From: Prevotellaceae bacterium
GTDB lineage: Bacteria; Bacteroidota; Bacteroidia; Bacteroidales; Bacteroidaceae
Direction of reading: 5' to 3'
Assembly: GCA_030523505.1 (NCBI GenBank)
Contig: JAUNIK010000013.1
Span: 1-17,030, forward strand
Length of the DNA stretch: 17,030 nucleotides
In this document: positions 1-7,262 of the stretch, piece after piece
Numbering within the stretch: the stretch's first letter is position 1
Layout of the letters: every line of letters starts with the position of its first letter
Translations under genes and position numbers: made by a program
Notes under the pieces: generated by a model
The model's input: the letters and a program-made list of their open reading frames with translations, nothing else
Told to the model about the DNA's origin: nothing
Database searches by the model: none

Positions 1-53
1 ACTCCTCTTTAGAGAATGAAAATCTCTCGTCCTAACCGATAGACGAAGGGACC
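1..53 (-). tRNA. tRNA-Glu (anticodon UUC), 5' part, truncated by window edge
   Basis: Read on the minus strand, the sequence folds as the first 53 nt of a tRNA. The acceptor 5' strand is GGTCCCT (53 to 47), followed by T8 and C9. The D stem GTCT/GGAC encloses a loop containing GGTTA. The anticodon stem AGAGA/TCTCT encloses the 7-nt loop TTTTCAT, giving anticodon TTC, which reads Glu codons GAA/GAG. A variable loop and the first five T-stem bases (GGAGT) follow, and the rest lies beyond position 1. A canonical Bacteroidota promoter sits 20 bp upstream of the tRNA 5' end. The identity follows directly from the anticodon. The missing 3' part prevents checking the T arm and acceptor pairing. Confidence 0.93.
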
Positions 54-72
54 ATTATCAGTTTTGCGGGTG

Positions 73-104
73 CAAAGGTAGTAATTTTTTCTCAACTGCA
101 CAAA
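73..104 (-). promoter_or_regulatory. Promoter of tRNA-Glu (Bacteroidota sigma-ABfr type)
   Basis: On the minus strand, TTTG (104-101) is followed after 20 bp by TACCTTTG (80-73). This is a full match to the Bacteroidota housekeeping consensus TTTG-N19-21-TAnnTTTG. It lies 20 bp upstream of the mature tRNA 5' end, so the primary transcript would carry a short 5' leader removed by RNase P. The match is seen directly; promoter activity is inferred. Confidence 0.8.
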
Positions 105-143
105 TTTTCAACACTATTTTTTCCAAAAGCGCCTGATTTTTAG

Positions 144-151
144 TAATTTTG
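144..151 (+). promoter_or_regulatory. Putative -7 element of recO promoter
   Basis: TAATTTTG matches the Bacteroidota -7 consensus TAnnTTTG and ends 32 bp before the recO ATG. The expected -33 region about 20 bp upstream holds only a T-rich run (TTTTTT at 117-122) rather than TTTG, so the match is partial. It is divergent from the tRNA-Glu promoter, and the two promoters share about 50 bp of DNA. Confidence 0.55.
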
Positions 152-183
152 CAGATACAAATCAAGTTAATAACACCTCATTC

Positions 184-909
184 ATGCTTACAAAGACAAA
201 AGCGATAGTTCTAAACACACTGAAATATGGCGACAAAAAGATATTCGTCGACATGTTTAGCCAGGAGTACGGGAAGATTACTTTCTCATGTCCTGTAGGC
301 AGTCGTGGCAAACAGAAGAGCAAAGCAAACTACTTTCAGCCACTGAATATCGTGGAGGTGGAGTTCGACCGCAAACCGAAGGTTGAGATTCATAATATCA
401 AGGAAGTAAGGCTCGCATATCCAACAAGAAGCATCCCTTATGATTCTTATAAATTATCAATCAGCATTTTCCTGGCTGAATTTCTCCGCTACGCCCTGTT
501 GAACGAACAGCAGAATGTTCATCTATATGATTACATAGAACACAGCATAGAGTGGCTTGATAACGCAGAGAAGGGTTTTGCAAACTTCCATATAGTGTTC
601 ATGATGAAGATTTCGCTTTTCATCGGATTCCACCCTAATATCGAGGATTTCTCTCCGGGCAGCTGGTTTGACCTTCAAAGTGGAGAGTTTTCGCATCTCA
701 TTCCTAAGCATAAGGACACAATCCAGCCGTCGGAGGCTACAATAATTCCTGTCATAGACCGTCTGAACTATAGCACTATGCACCTATTGAAATTAACGCG
801 TGCGCAAAGGAACCAGTGCACAGAAGGCATACTGAATTATTACCGTTTACATCTACCAGCCTTTCCGGAACTAAAATCCTTCGCTGTGATGAAGGAGTTG
901 TTTGCATAG
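184..909 (+). CDS. recO: DNA repair protein RecO
   Basis: RecO acts in the RecFOR pathway of recombinational repair. It helps RecR load RecA on SSB-coated single-stranded DNA and anneals complementary strands. The 241-residue product has the normal family length. Residues 1-80 form the N-terminal OB-fold region, with the typical opening MLTKTKAIVLNTLKYGDKK and the strand pattern ending near KVEIHNIKEV. The rest is the helical C-terminal domain, including a GFHPN turn and the segment WFDLQSGEF near 150-169. The four-cysteine zinc site of some RecO proteins is absent, as I would expect for Bacteroidota members. The ATG at 184 gives the family N-terminus and sits just after a -7 element. The gene is the only plus-strand protein gene in the window and runs convergently into ftsZ. 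Confidence 0.93.
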   Translation: MLTKTKAIVLNTLKYGDKKIFVDMFSQEYGKITFSCPVGSRGKQKSKANYFQPLNIVEVEFDRKPKVEIHNIKEVRLAYPTRSIPYDSYKLSISIFLAEFLRYALLNEQQNVHLYDYIEHSIEWLDNAEKGFANFHIVFMMKISLFIGFHPNIEDFSPGSWFDLQSGEFSHLIPKHKDTIQPSEATIIPVIDRLNYSTMHLLKLTRAQRNQCTEGILNYYRLHLPAFPELKSFAVMKELFA

Positions 910-914
910 AACAC

Positions 915-962
915 AAAAAAGGCAGATTGCAATTTGGGAAATGCCCCTTATCACAATCTGCC
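915..962 (-). terminator. Rho-independent terminator after ftsZ (possibly bidirectional)
   Basis: GGCAGATTG (921-929) pairs perfectly with CAATCTGCC (954-962), giving a 9-bp stem. The 24-nt loop can form an inner GGG/CCC pairing. On the minus strand the stem is followed at once by TTTTTT (920-915), a classic intrinsic terminator 58 bp past the ftsZ stop. On the plus strand the following tract is only moderately T-rich, so it may also terminate recO, less strongly. Confidence 0.85.
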
Positions 963-1019
963 AATTATTATCTTTGTAAGAATCTCTCTATTCCGAAGAG
1001 ACTCATAACAGCCTTCAAA

Positions 1020-2351
1020 TTATGCGAAACTAATGATTCCCTGTGGGTTATCGTTTGAATCCTTGTTCTCTTGTTCCTGAGACTTCTCGCCGTTTGCCGC
1101 ATTGCGGATATCCTCAAGAGTCTTGCGGGTACGCTTATATGTAGGAGTGCTTTCTACTGCATAGATAACATCCTCGTTGTCAAGATCCTCTGGGCGGAAC
1201 AAGAAGATATGTGGACGACGCTTATACTGATTGTTGCTTGCGTCATTGCCATAGTAATGCTCACGGCGATTACGGCGTTCTGCAGCCTTCTCCTCAGCCT
1301 CAGCAATTCGGTTTGCTTCCTCCTGGGTATATTTCTTGCCAAGATGCATGTTCATTCCGTCAACATCCTCAAGACCGAAGCCTGTAGCAAGGATTGTAAC
1401 CTTTACCTTCTTTCCAAGATCAGGATCTGTACCAACACCCCACTTAATCTCGAAATCGCCACTGAAACGAGCCATGAAGTCATTGATATCATTCATCTCC
1501 TCCATCATAAGGCCTGAGTTGTCGTTCTTCTCATTGCAGAAATTAATGCTAAGAAGAATCTTACGAGAGTTGAAGATATCATTGTCATTGAGCAATGGCG
1601 AATTCAAAGCATCATCAATAGCCTTCTTCACACGGCCGTCGCCTTCGCCATAACCTGTACTCATGATAGCCACGCCACCATCCTTGAGAACTGTCTTCAC
1701 ATCATTGAAGTCAAGGTTGATGAGACCGTGGTTGGTGATAATCTCAGCAATACTTCTTGCAGCAATGCTCAGTGTATCATCAGCCTTAGAGAACGCATCA
1801 AGGAGAGAAAGCTCTGGATAAATCTCACGAAGACGCTCGTTGTTGATTACAAGGAGTGCGTCAACATGCTTTGACATTTCCTCTACACCATCAAGGGCCT
1901 GGTCTATCTTTCGTTCACCTTCAAAACGGAATGGGATAGTGACAATACCTACTGTCAGGATGTCCAGTTCCTTGCTGACGCGGGCAATTACCGGAGCAGC
2001 ACCAGTTCCGGTACCGCCACCCATACCTGCTGTGATAAAGGCCATCTTAGTGCCATCGCTGAGCATACGGCGAACATCCTCAATGCTTTCCTCTGCAGCA
2101 GCACGCGCCTTCTCTGGTTTGTTGCCTGCACCAAGACCTTCCTTGCCTAACTGCAGATGAACTGGTACAGGAGAATCATTAAGAGCCTGGTTGTCGGTAT
2201 TACACAACACAAATGTCACATCATGAATACCCTCACGATACATGTGGTTTACGGCATTACCACCACCGCCACCAACGCCAATGACCTTGATTATGCTGTT
2301 TTCCTGCTCTGGCTCGCCAAAGTCAAGAATTGTATTTAAAGTCTCTGCCAT
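1020..2351 (-). CDS. ftsZ: Cell division protein FtsZ (tubulin-like GTPase)
   Basis: FtsZ polymerises with GTP into the cytoplasmic Z-ring that organises the divisome. The 443-residue protein shows the nucleotide-binding glycine loop GGGGGNAV (27-34), the tubulin signature GGGTGTGAAP (111-120) and the catalytic T7 loop NLDFNDVKTVL (212-222). The globular core ends near residue 330. A charged helical linker follows (about 343-366, rich in E, A and R). Next is a conserved-looking stretch, HIFLFRPEDLDNEDVIYAVE (381-400), then TPTYKR (402-407). The last 36 residues form a polar tail ending GIISFA. The textbook terminal peptide (D-I-P-x-F-L) is not at the extreme C-terminus; TPTYKR may be its counterpart. 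It is the last gene of the cluster, 41 bp after ftsA and followed by a terminator. Start ATG at 2351 yields the usual short N-terminal extension. Confidence 0.98.
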   Translation of the reverse strand: MAETLNTILDFGEPEQENSIIKVIGVGGGGGNAVNHMYREGIHDVTFVLCNTDNQALNDSPVPVHLQLGKEGLGAGNKPEKARAAAEESIEDVRRMLSDGTKMAFITAGMGGGTGTGAAPVIARVSKELDILTVGIVTIPFRFEGERKIDQALDGVEEMSKHVDALLVINNERLREIYPELSLLDAFSKADDTLSIAARSIAEIITNHGLINLDFNDVKTVLKDGGVAIMSTGYGEGDGRVKKAIDDALNSPLLNDNDIFNSRKILLSINFCNEKNDNSGLMMEEMNDINDFMARFSGDFEIKWGVGTDPDLGKKVKVTILATGFGLEDVDGMNMHLGKKYTQEEANRIAEAEEKAAERRNRREHYYGNDASNNQYKRRPHIFLFRPEDLDNEDVIYAVESTPTYKRTRKTLEDIRNAANGEKSQEQENKDSNDNPQGIISFA

Positions 2352-2392
2352 ATATCTTTATTGTCTTTTCTTTCGTTATTACTTGCCCTTTA

Positions 2393-3835
2393 CTATTCCT
2401 CTTCAGAAATCGCACTTACAACAAATTTCTTGAACATCTTAACTGTCTTATTGAAGAATCCGTTTTCACGCTTAACACGACGTTCCTCTTCAAGGCGTGC
2501 TTCTTCTGCTATGCGTGCCTTCTCTTCTTCCTCCTCACGCTTGCGGCGCTCTTCTTCCTCAGCCTCACGTTTCTCAGCCTCAGTCTGAACCTTACCCTGA
2601 TGTGGGCGGTTGACACGACCTGCCTCTGAGATATGTCCCATAGGCTGCTCGTCGCCTGCAGTAAAGAGATCATTGGTTATCTCGTCACCAGCACAGTTCA
2701 TATCACCCTTAGCAAGAAGACCGAGAACTGTATTCATCTTACAGTCATGAGCTGTAATCTCAGGCTGTGTTGCATCAATTGTCTGGTTAACAGACTTTGC
2801 AATACGGATACGCTCAATGCGAGTACGGTTGCGGAATGCGCGCTCAATATTCTTCATATTAGCACCACCACCTGTTAGAATAATACCACCGAGCAACTTA
2901 TCTGCATACTCACCAGGAACCTGGAACCATACATTCTCGATGATTTCCTCAAGACGGCCTTCCACAATCTCAATGAACTTACGGCTCTCCACCTCACGCT
3001 CTGCATCAATAGGGAGCATAAGTGTGTTGTCAATATCGCCGTTATCTGTATAAGCGCAGCCATATTTGAGCTTCATGCGCTCTGCCTCGTGGTCTTCCAT
3101 CTGTAATGTTGCGATGTCACGAGTGATATTGGCTCCACCAAGAGGAATAACAGCAAGGTGACGGAGCACATTCTTGTAATATACGGAAATCGTTGTTGTA
3201 TCTGCGCCAAGGTCAACAAGGACACAACCTGCACGGCGCTCAGCCTCTGCAAGTACACTATCAGCCAAAGCGAGTGGAGAAAGATACATCTCTGCTATTG
3301 AGATTCCTGCATTTTCCAAACACTTGTTCAGATTGCGGTAGAAAGACTTGCGCCACAGGATATTCAGGAAGTTTCCTTCAAGACGAGAACACTGGATACC
3401 TACAGGGTCGATCTGCATTTGCGAATCAACCTTGTACTCCAAAGTGATTGCGTCAAGAATCTCCTGATCAGGATAGTTCATCGCTCTGTTGGCATCCATC
3501 AACTCGTTGACCATGCTCTGATCTACGATAGCCTCGGCAGGAAGATCTTTGACAATGACATTCTTCAAACCGAGGATGCTTTGGCCGCCAACACCGACAT
3601 ATACCTGTTGGATTTTGGTGTGCAACTGTGTCTCAAGACGCTTCTTTACATTGATAAGAGCCAACATCGTCTTATCAATGTTGTAAACAACTCCTCTACG
3701 AATGTATGAAGAGGATTCCTCCTGAACAACAGCAAGTACGCTGATGCTGCCGTCAAGATTCTTCTTTCCTGCGATACCGGTAACCTTTGACGATCCCAGT
3801 TCAATAGCTACAATGAATTCTTTTGCCATAGCCAT
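2393..3835 (-). CDS. ftsA: Cell division protein FtsA (actin-like Z-ring membrane anchor)
   Basis: FtsA binds ATP, polymerises, and tethers FtsZ to the inner membrane. In the 480-residue product the actin-fold motifs are in order. The phosphate-1 loop is ELGSSKVTG (12-20), phosphate-2 is VDLGADTTTISV (207-218), and the adenosine motif is GGIILTGGGANMKNI (316-330). The 1C/SHS2 insertion lies between the first two. The core ends near 375. A linker follows, then an almost continuous E/R/K/A helix (about 418-457), then GFFNKTVKMFKKFVV (459-473). That last stretch looks like the amphipathic membrane-targeting helix. The charged segment makes the protein longer than E. coli FtsA (about 420 residues). 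Two in-frame starts exist: MAMAKEF (3835) and MAKEF (3829). I kept the longer. It lies 23 bp after ftsQ and 41 bp before ftsZ. Confidence 0.97.
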   Translation of the reverse strand: MAMAKEFIVAIELGSSKVTGIAGKKNLDGSISVLAVVQEESSSYIRRGVVYNIDKTMLALINVKKRLETQLHTKIQQVYVGVGGQSILGLKNVIVKDLPAEAIVDQSMVNELMDANRAMNYPDQEILDAITLEYKVDSQMQIDPVGIQCSRLEGNFLNILWRKSFYRNLNKCLENAGISIAEMYLSPLALADSVLAEAERRAGCVLVDLGADTTTISVYYKNVLRHLAVIPLGGANITRDIATLQMEDHEAERMKLKYGCAYTDNGDIDNTLMLPIDAEREVESRKFIEIVEGRLEEIIENVWFQVPGEYADKLLGGIILTGGGANMKNIERAFRNRTRIERIRIAKSVNQTIDATQPEITAHDCKMNTVLGLLAKGDMNCAGDEITNDLFTAGDEQPMGHISEAGRVNRPHQGKVQTEAEKREAEEEERRKREEEEEKARIAEEARLEEERRVKRENGFFNKTVKMFKKFVVSAISEEE

Positions 3836-3858
3836 AAATATATTTCCTGTATTTCCTT

Positions 3859-4656
3859 TTATTCTTCGTTATAAATACGCTTGCAGATAATTTGGTTGTC
3901 AAACTCCAAGCTTATCTCCGAGTACATATTCCATCCCGCCTCTTTAAGGCCATACTTATAGAAGGCCTCTAAGCGCTGTATCTTTGTATTAACAAACTGC
4001 TCTATAATCCTCTGACGCTCCTGTTTTATGTTACTCTCAGGAATCTTACCGAGGTAAACAACATGGCCACCTAAACGCGGCACGAGCTCTATGCCATGTC
4101 CCTTTGTGACATTTATCTGCTCAAACAGATTACGGCAAAGATCATCGGCCATCAGGGTGCGAGCCAGAGGCGACACATACTTAACAGCATAATCCCGACT
4201 AATATAGCCGGTAGCAATGATAAGATCTGATGTGTATTCCGAGTTAGGCATGATACAATCCTGATCATCAATATAGAAATCATCATTGTTAACAGCCTTT
4301 ATTCTCACTACTGGCAGTCGCTGAGTGATACTCACAGTAACAGTTCCGTCCTGAGTTTTATAGCACTCTGCTTTGTGGACGAAAGGTGTCTTCTGCAATG
4401 TCTCCTCAATCTTACGTGTGCTAACCTGCGACAAGGCCTTGCCTTTCGGATATAGCCCGCTCTTATTCAGACGACGCTCCACTTCCTTGGCATCAATGAA
4501 GCCGTGGGTAGAGGCATCTTCAACAACAATGTTCACAGCCTTGCACACATACAGCTTTTCTTCCGGCTTGTTGAAAGCCGAAAAAGCCATAATTATATAT
4601 GCAGCAAGCATAAGGTCTGCCAGAATCAAACCGGCTTTCTTTAATCGTGAAGACAT
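3859..4656 (-). CDS. ftsQ: Cell division protein FtsQ/DivIB
   Basis: FtsQ is a bitopic inner-membrane divisome protein whose extracytoplasmic POTRA domain recruits and regulates later division proteins. The 265-residue product has a short basic N-terminus (MSSRLKKAG), one hydrophobic segment at about 8-27, and a POTRA-like region at about 38-115. That region contains ASTHGFIDAKEVERRLNKSG and the KTPFVHKAECYKTQDGTVTVSITQRLPVVRI pattern typical of FtsQ. A beta-rich domain follows to the end. The sequence is divergent, as FtsQ usually is, so the assignment rests on topology, the ITQRLPVVRI block and the position between murC and ftsA. The ddl gene often found before ftsQ in proteobacteria is absent. 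The gene starts 6 bp after the murC stop, suggesting translational coupling. Confidence 0.9.
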   Translation of the reverse strand: MSSRLKKAGLILADLMLAAYIIMAFSAFNKPEEKLYVCKAVNIVVEDASTHGFIDAKEVERRLNKSGLYPKGKALSQVSTRKIEETLQKTPFVHKAECYKTQDGTVTVSITQRLPVVRIKAVNNDDFYIDDQDCIMPNSEYTSDLIIATGYISRDYAVKYVSPLARTLMADDLCRNLFEQINVTKGHGIELVPRLGGHVVYLGKIPESNIKQERQRIIEQFVNTKIQRLEAFYKYGLKEAGWNMYSEISLEFDNQIICKRIYNEE

Positions 4657-4662
4657 TATTGA

Positions 4663-6039
4663 TTATTTTTCTTTGATAATATTTGTAATTTGAGTCACAT
4701 AATTGTCGAGGTCGCCTGCGCCAAGCACTACCAAGACATCGAAGTCGCGGCTCTTGACCAATTCTATCACATCCTCTTTTTTCACCATGCTCTTCTCAAC
4801 ACCCTCTGCAAGGTTGTCGTAGATGAGCTGACTTGTAACACCCGGAATTGGTTCCTCGCGTGCAGGGTAGATATCACATAGGATAACCTCATCCAACTGG
4901 CTCAATGCCGAAGCGAAATCCTTGTAGAAGTCACGGGTGCGAGTGTAGAGATGTGGCTGGAATAATGCAGTAATCTTTCTTCCTGCATAGAGTTCCTTCA
5001 AGCTCTTCGCACTCTGGAATATCTCCTGTGGATGGTGGGCATAGTCAGAGAGCACCACATGGCGGTCATCTCTCAACTTGAAATCAAATCGACGGTCAAC
5101 ACCATGGTATGTCTTGATGCCGTACTTCAATTCTTCTGCATTACATCCATTCAACTGTGCCATTGCCATTGCGGCAATACTGTTGTCGATATTGATTGGA
5201 ACAGGCTGTCCCATCTGCACTCCATATACATTCTCGACTGGAGAGATGAAGTCGAAGGTTATCTCGCCATTCTCTATTCTGATGTTCTCAGCGTGGAAGT
5301 CACCCTCATTGCGGCTATATTCATAAACGCGGACTCCTTCCTGAACATCAGCAGTCATCTCAAGATCCTTATGGATGATGAGAGCACCACCGGCCTGAAT
5401 CAATGTTGTATAATGACGGAAACTCTCAAGGTAAGCCTCTTTAGTTCCGTAGATATCAAGATGATCAGGGTCTGTGCTTGTGATGACTGTCATCCAAGGA
5501 CGAAGCCAATGGAAAGAACGGTCGAACTCGTCAGCCTCGATAACCACAAAATCGCTGTCGTCAGAGAGGATATGGTTTGTACCATAGTTCTTCGAGATTC
5601 CTCCAAGGAATGCATTGCAGTCCATGTGACTCTGATGCATTATGTGAGCACAGATTGTTGATGTTGTAGTCTTGCCATGGGTTCCTGCCACACAAAGACC
5701 TTTATGCTGTCTTGTCAAGGTGCCGAGCACCTGAGCACGTTTCTGAATCTCAAAACCTCCCTCGCGGAAGAACTGTAATTCCTTGTGTGTTGCTGGTACT
5801 GCCGGTGTATAAATCACCAGACAAGACTTTGCATTCTTGCAGGCATGAGGTATCTCATCCACATTTTCTTCATAATGAATAAGCATACCTTCCTTCTCAA
5901 GGCGACGAGTAAGATCTGATGGAGTCTTATCATAGCCTGCAACCACCATTCCTTTGCTGATGAAATAGCGGGCTATGGCACTCATTCCAATGCCACCTGC
6001 GCCTACAAAATATACTGCTTTAATATCTTTGATTTCCAT
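4663..6039 (-). CDS. murC: UDP-N-acetylmuramate--L-alanine ligase MurC
   Basis: MurC is the cytoplasmic ATP-dependent enzyme that adds L-alanine to UDP-MurNAc, the first amino acid of the peptidoglycan stem. The 458-residue protein has the three Mur-ligase domains. The N-terminal UDP-binding domain carries FVGAGGIGMSAIARYF (11-26). The central ATPase has the P-loop AGTHGKTTTS (118-127), EADEFDRSF (168-176) and TDPDHLDIYG (189-198). The C-terminal domain carries DYAHHPQEI (about 332-340), the MurC-type motif, and FQPHLYTRTRDF. The early GxGGIGMS motif and HHPQEI separate MurC from MurD, MurE and MurF. Length is typical. ATG at 6039 gives the conserved MEIKDIKAVYFVGAGG start. The gap to murG is 4 bp and to ftsQ 6 bp. 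Confidence 0.97.
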   Translation of the reverse strand: MEIKDIKAVYFVGAGGIGMSAIARYFISKGMVVAGYDKTPSDLTRRLEKEGMLIHYEENVDEIPHACKNAKSCLVIYTPAVPATHKELQFFREGGFEIQKRAQVLGTLTRQHKGLCVAGTHGKTTTSTICAHIMHQSHMDCNAFLGGISKNYGTNHILSDDSDFVVIEADEFDRSFHWLRPWMTVITSTDPDHLDIYGTKEAYLESFRHYTTLIQAGGALIIHKDLEMTADVQEGVRVYEYSRNEGDFHAENIRIENGEITFDFISPVENVYGVQMGQPVPINIDNSIAAMAMAQLNGCNAEELKYGIKTYHGVDRRFDFKLRDDRHVVLSDYAHHPQEIFQSAKSLKELYAGRKITALFQPHLYTRTRDFYKDFASALSQLDEVILCDIYPAREEPIPGVTSQLIYDNLAEGVEKSMVKKEDVIELVKSRDFDVLVVLGAGDLDNYVTQITNIIKEK

Positions 6040-6043
6040 AAAG

Positions 6044-7156
6044 TTACTTTTCTGCTAGTTTCAACACCTCGTCAGCAATCACATCTGCCGAGTTTTTAAA
6101 CGCCATCTCAAGTGCATTTGCACCGAGGGTGACAAGTTTCTTTGCGTCTGCAACAGTCTCAATTGCAAGTGGCAGCAACTTCTCCTCTGCTTCAACATCC
6201 TTCACGAGCAATGCCGCGTTTCTATTTACGAGCGCCATCGCATTGTGAGTCTGGTGGTCTTCTGCCACATTTGGAGAAGGCACAAGGATGGATGGCTTGC
6301 CAAGAAGGCAAAGTTCACTGATTGAACTTGCACCTGCACGAGATATCACAAGGTCGGCTGCTGCATAAGCCTCATCCATCTTTCCGATAAAATCGGTTAC
6401 AAACAGATTCGCTGGTTTGCCCTTCTTCGCCAACTCTTCCTGAATGCTCTTGCTGTAATAGCCTCCTGTCTGCCAAATGAACTGGATTGGCGACTCAGCA
6501 ATCTTATCGAGGTTCTTGAGAACACTCTGGTTCAGAGTACGTGCTCCGAGGCTACCTCCCACCATAAGGATTATTGGCTTGTCGGTATTCATGCCGAATG
6601 ATGCCGCACAAACATCCTTCTTCAGTTCTGGATTCAAAAGGCCCTGGCGAACAGGATTGCCTGTGAGCATTATTCGCTCTTTCGGGAAGAAACGCTCCAT
6701 ACCTTCGTATGCCACGCAAATCTTCTGTGCCTTTTTTGCCAACGATTTGTTTGTGACACCAGCATAAGAGTTCTGCTCTTGAATGAGGCAAGGCACTCCC
6801 AATGCATAAGCTGCGTTCAATGTAGGAGCAGAAGCATATCCTCCAACACCGACTGCCGCCTGAGGTGCGAAGTCCTTGATGACCTTCTTGATTTGATTCT
6901 TGCTCTTGAAGAAGTCCAGCATTACGCCGATATTCTTCAAGCTATATAATGGACGGACAAGTCCACGAACTGGCAAACCGACAATCTCGTATCCTGCAGC
7001 AGGAACACGCTGCATTTCCATACGTCCGTTAGCTCCCACGAAGAGGATTTTTGCATCTGGACGCTTTGCCTTAATAGCATTGGCAATGGATACTGCTGGG
7101 AAGATATGTCCACCAGTTCCACCACCACTTATTATTATTCTCAGTTCCTTATCCAT
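6044..7156 (-). CDS. murG: UDP-GlcNAc--undecaprenyl-PP-MurNAc-pentapeptide transferase MurG
   Basis: MurG transfers GlcNAc from UDP-GlcNAc to lipid I, making lipid II on the cytoplasmic face of the membrane. The 370-residue GT-B glycosyltransferase shows the N-terminal glycine loop SGGGTGGHIFPA (10-21), VGVGGYASAPTL (102-113) and QEQNSYAGVTNK (126-137, equivalent to HEQN in many orthologues). It also has TGNPVR (165-170), the second glycine loop VGGSLGARTLN (199-209) and the UDP-binding region SRAGASSISEL (272-282). PSPNVAEDHQTHNA follows (293-306). All family motifs are intact and length is normal. It follows the only long gap inside the cluster (106 bp after ftsW), which holds a candidate promoter, and ends 4 bp before murC. 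Confidence 0.97.
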   Translation of the reverse strand: MDKELRIIISGGGTGGHIFPAVSIANAIKAKRPDAKILFVGANGRMEMQRVPAAGYEIVGLPVRGLVRPLYSLKNIGVMLDFFKSKNQIKKVIKDFAPQAAVGVGGYASAPTLNAAYALGVPCLIQEQNSYAGVTNKSLAKKAQKICVAYEGMERFFPKERIMLTGNPVRQGLLNPELKKDVCAASFGMNTDKPIILMVGGSLGARTLNQSVLKNLDKIAESPIQFIWQTGGYYSKSIQEELAKKGKPANLFVTDFIGKMDEAYAAADLVISRAGASSISELCLLGKPSILVPSPNVAEDHQTHNAMALVNRNAALLVKDVEAEEKLLPLAIETVADAKKLVTLGANALEMAFKNSADVIADEVLKLAEK

Positions 7157-7176
7157 TTGTATTCTTCTTTATTTAG

Positions 7177-7184
7177 CAAAAGTA
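7177..7184 (-). promoter_or_regulatory. Candidate internal promoter -7 element before murG
   Basis: On the minus strand TACTTTTG (7184-7177) matches TAnnTTTG and ends 21 bp before the murG ATG, a sensible leader length. No TTTG is visible at the -33 distance (about 7204-7209). The surrounding 106-bp gap is AT-rich, so chance matches are likely. If active, it would let murG-murC-ftsQ-ftsA-ftsZ be expressed partly independently of the upstream genes. Confidence 0.35.
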
Positions 7185-7236
7185 ATAAAAATAAATCACT
7201 TTCGGACAGATTTATATTACTTTTTATACTTTTATG

Positions 7237-7253
7237 TTTGAATTTTATTCAAA
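7237..7253. repeat. Perfect inverted repeat between ftsW and murG
   Basis: TTTGAAT (7237-7243) and ATTCAAA (7247-7253) form a perfect 7-bp inverted repeat with a 3-nt centre, 9 bp past the ftsW stop. In RNA this is an AU-rich hairpin without a clean U-run after it. It could be a weak terminator, an mRNA processing or stability element, or a protein site. Confidence 0.5.
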
Positions 7254-7262
7254 GGTCAAGTT

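Noticed and set aside
969..976. TATCTTTG on the plus strand, matching the -7 promoter consensus
   Set aside because: No TTTG at the right spacing, and it would transcribe antisense into the 3' end of ftsZ. It lies just past the terminator stem and is likely chance.
2460..2600. Purine/pyrimidine-skewed low-complexity DNA suggesting a repeat element
   Set aside because: It is explained by the E/R/K-rich helix encoded near the end of ftsA. There is no exact tandem unit.
5032..5661. A 209-codon plus-strand frame opposite murC
   Set aside because: It lies wholly within murC, which has every ligase motif. The composition looks like an antisense shadow.
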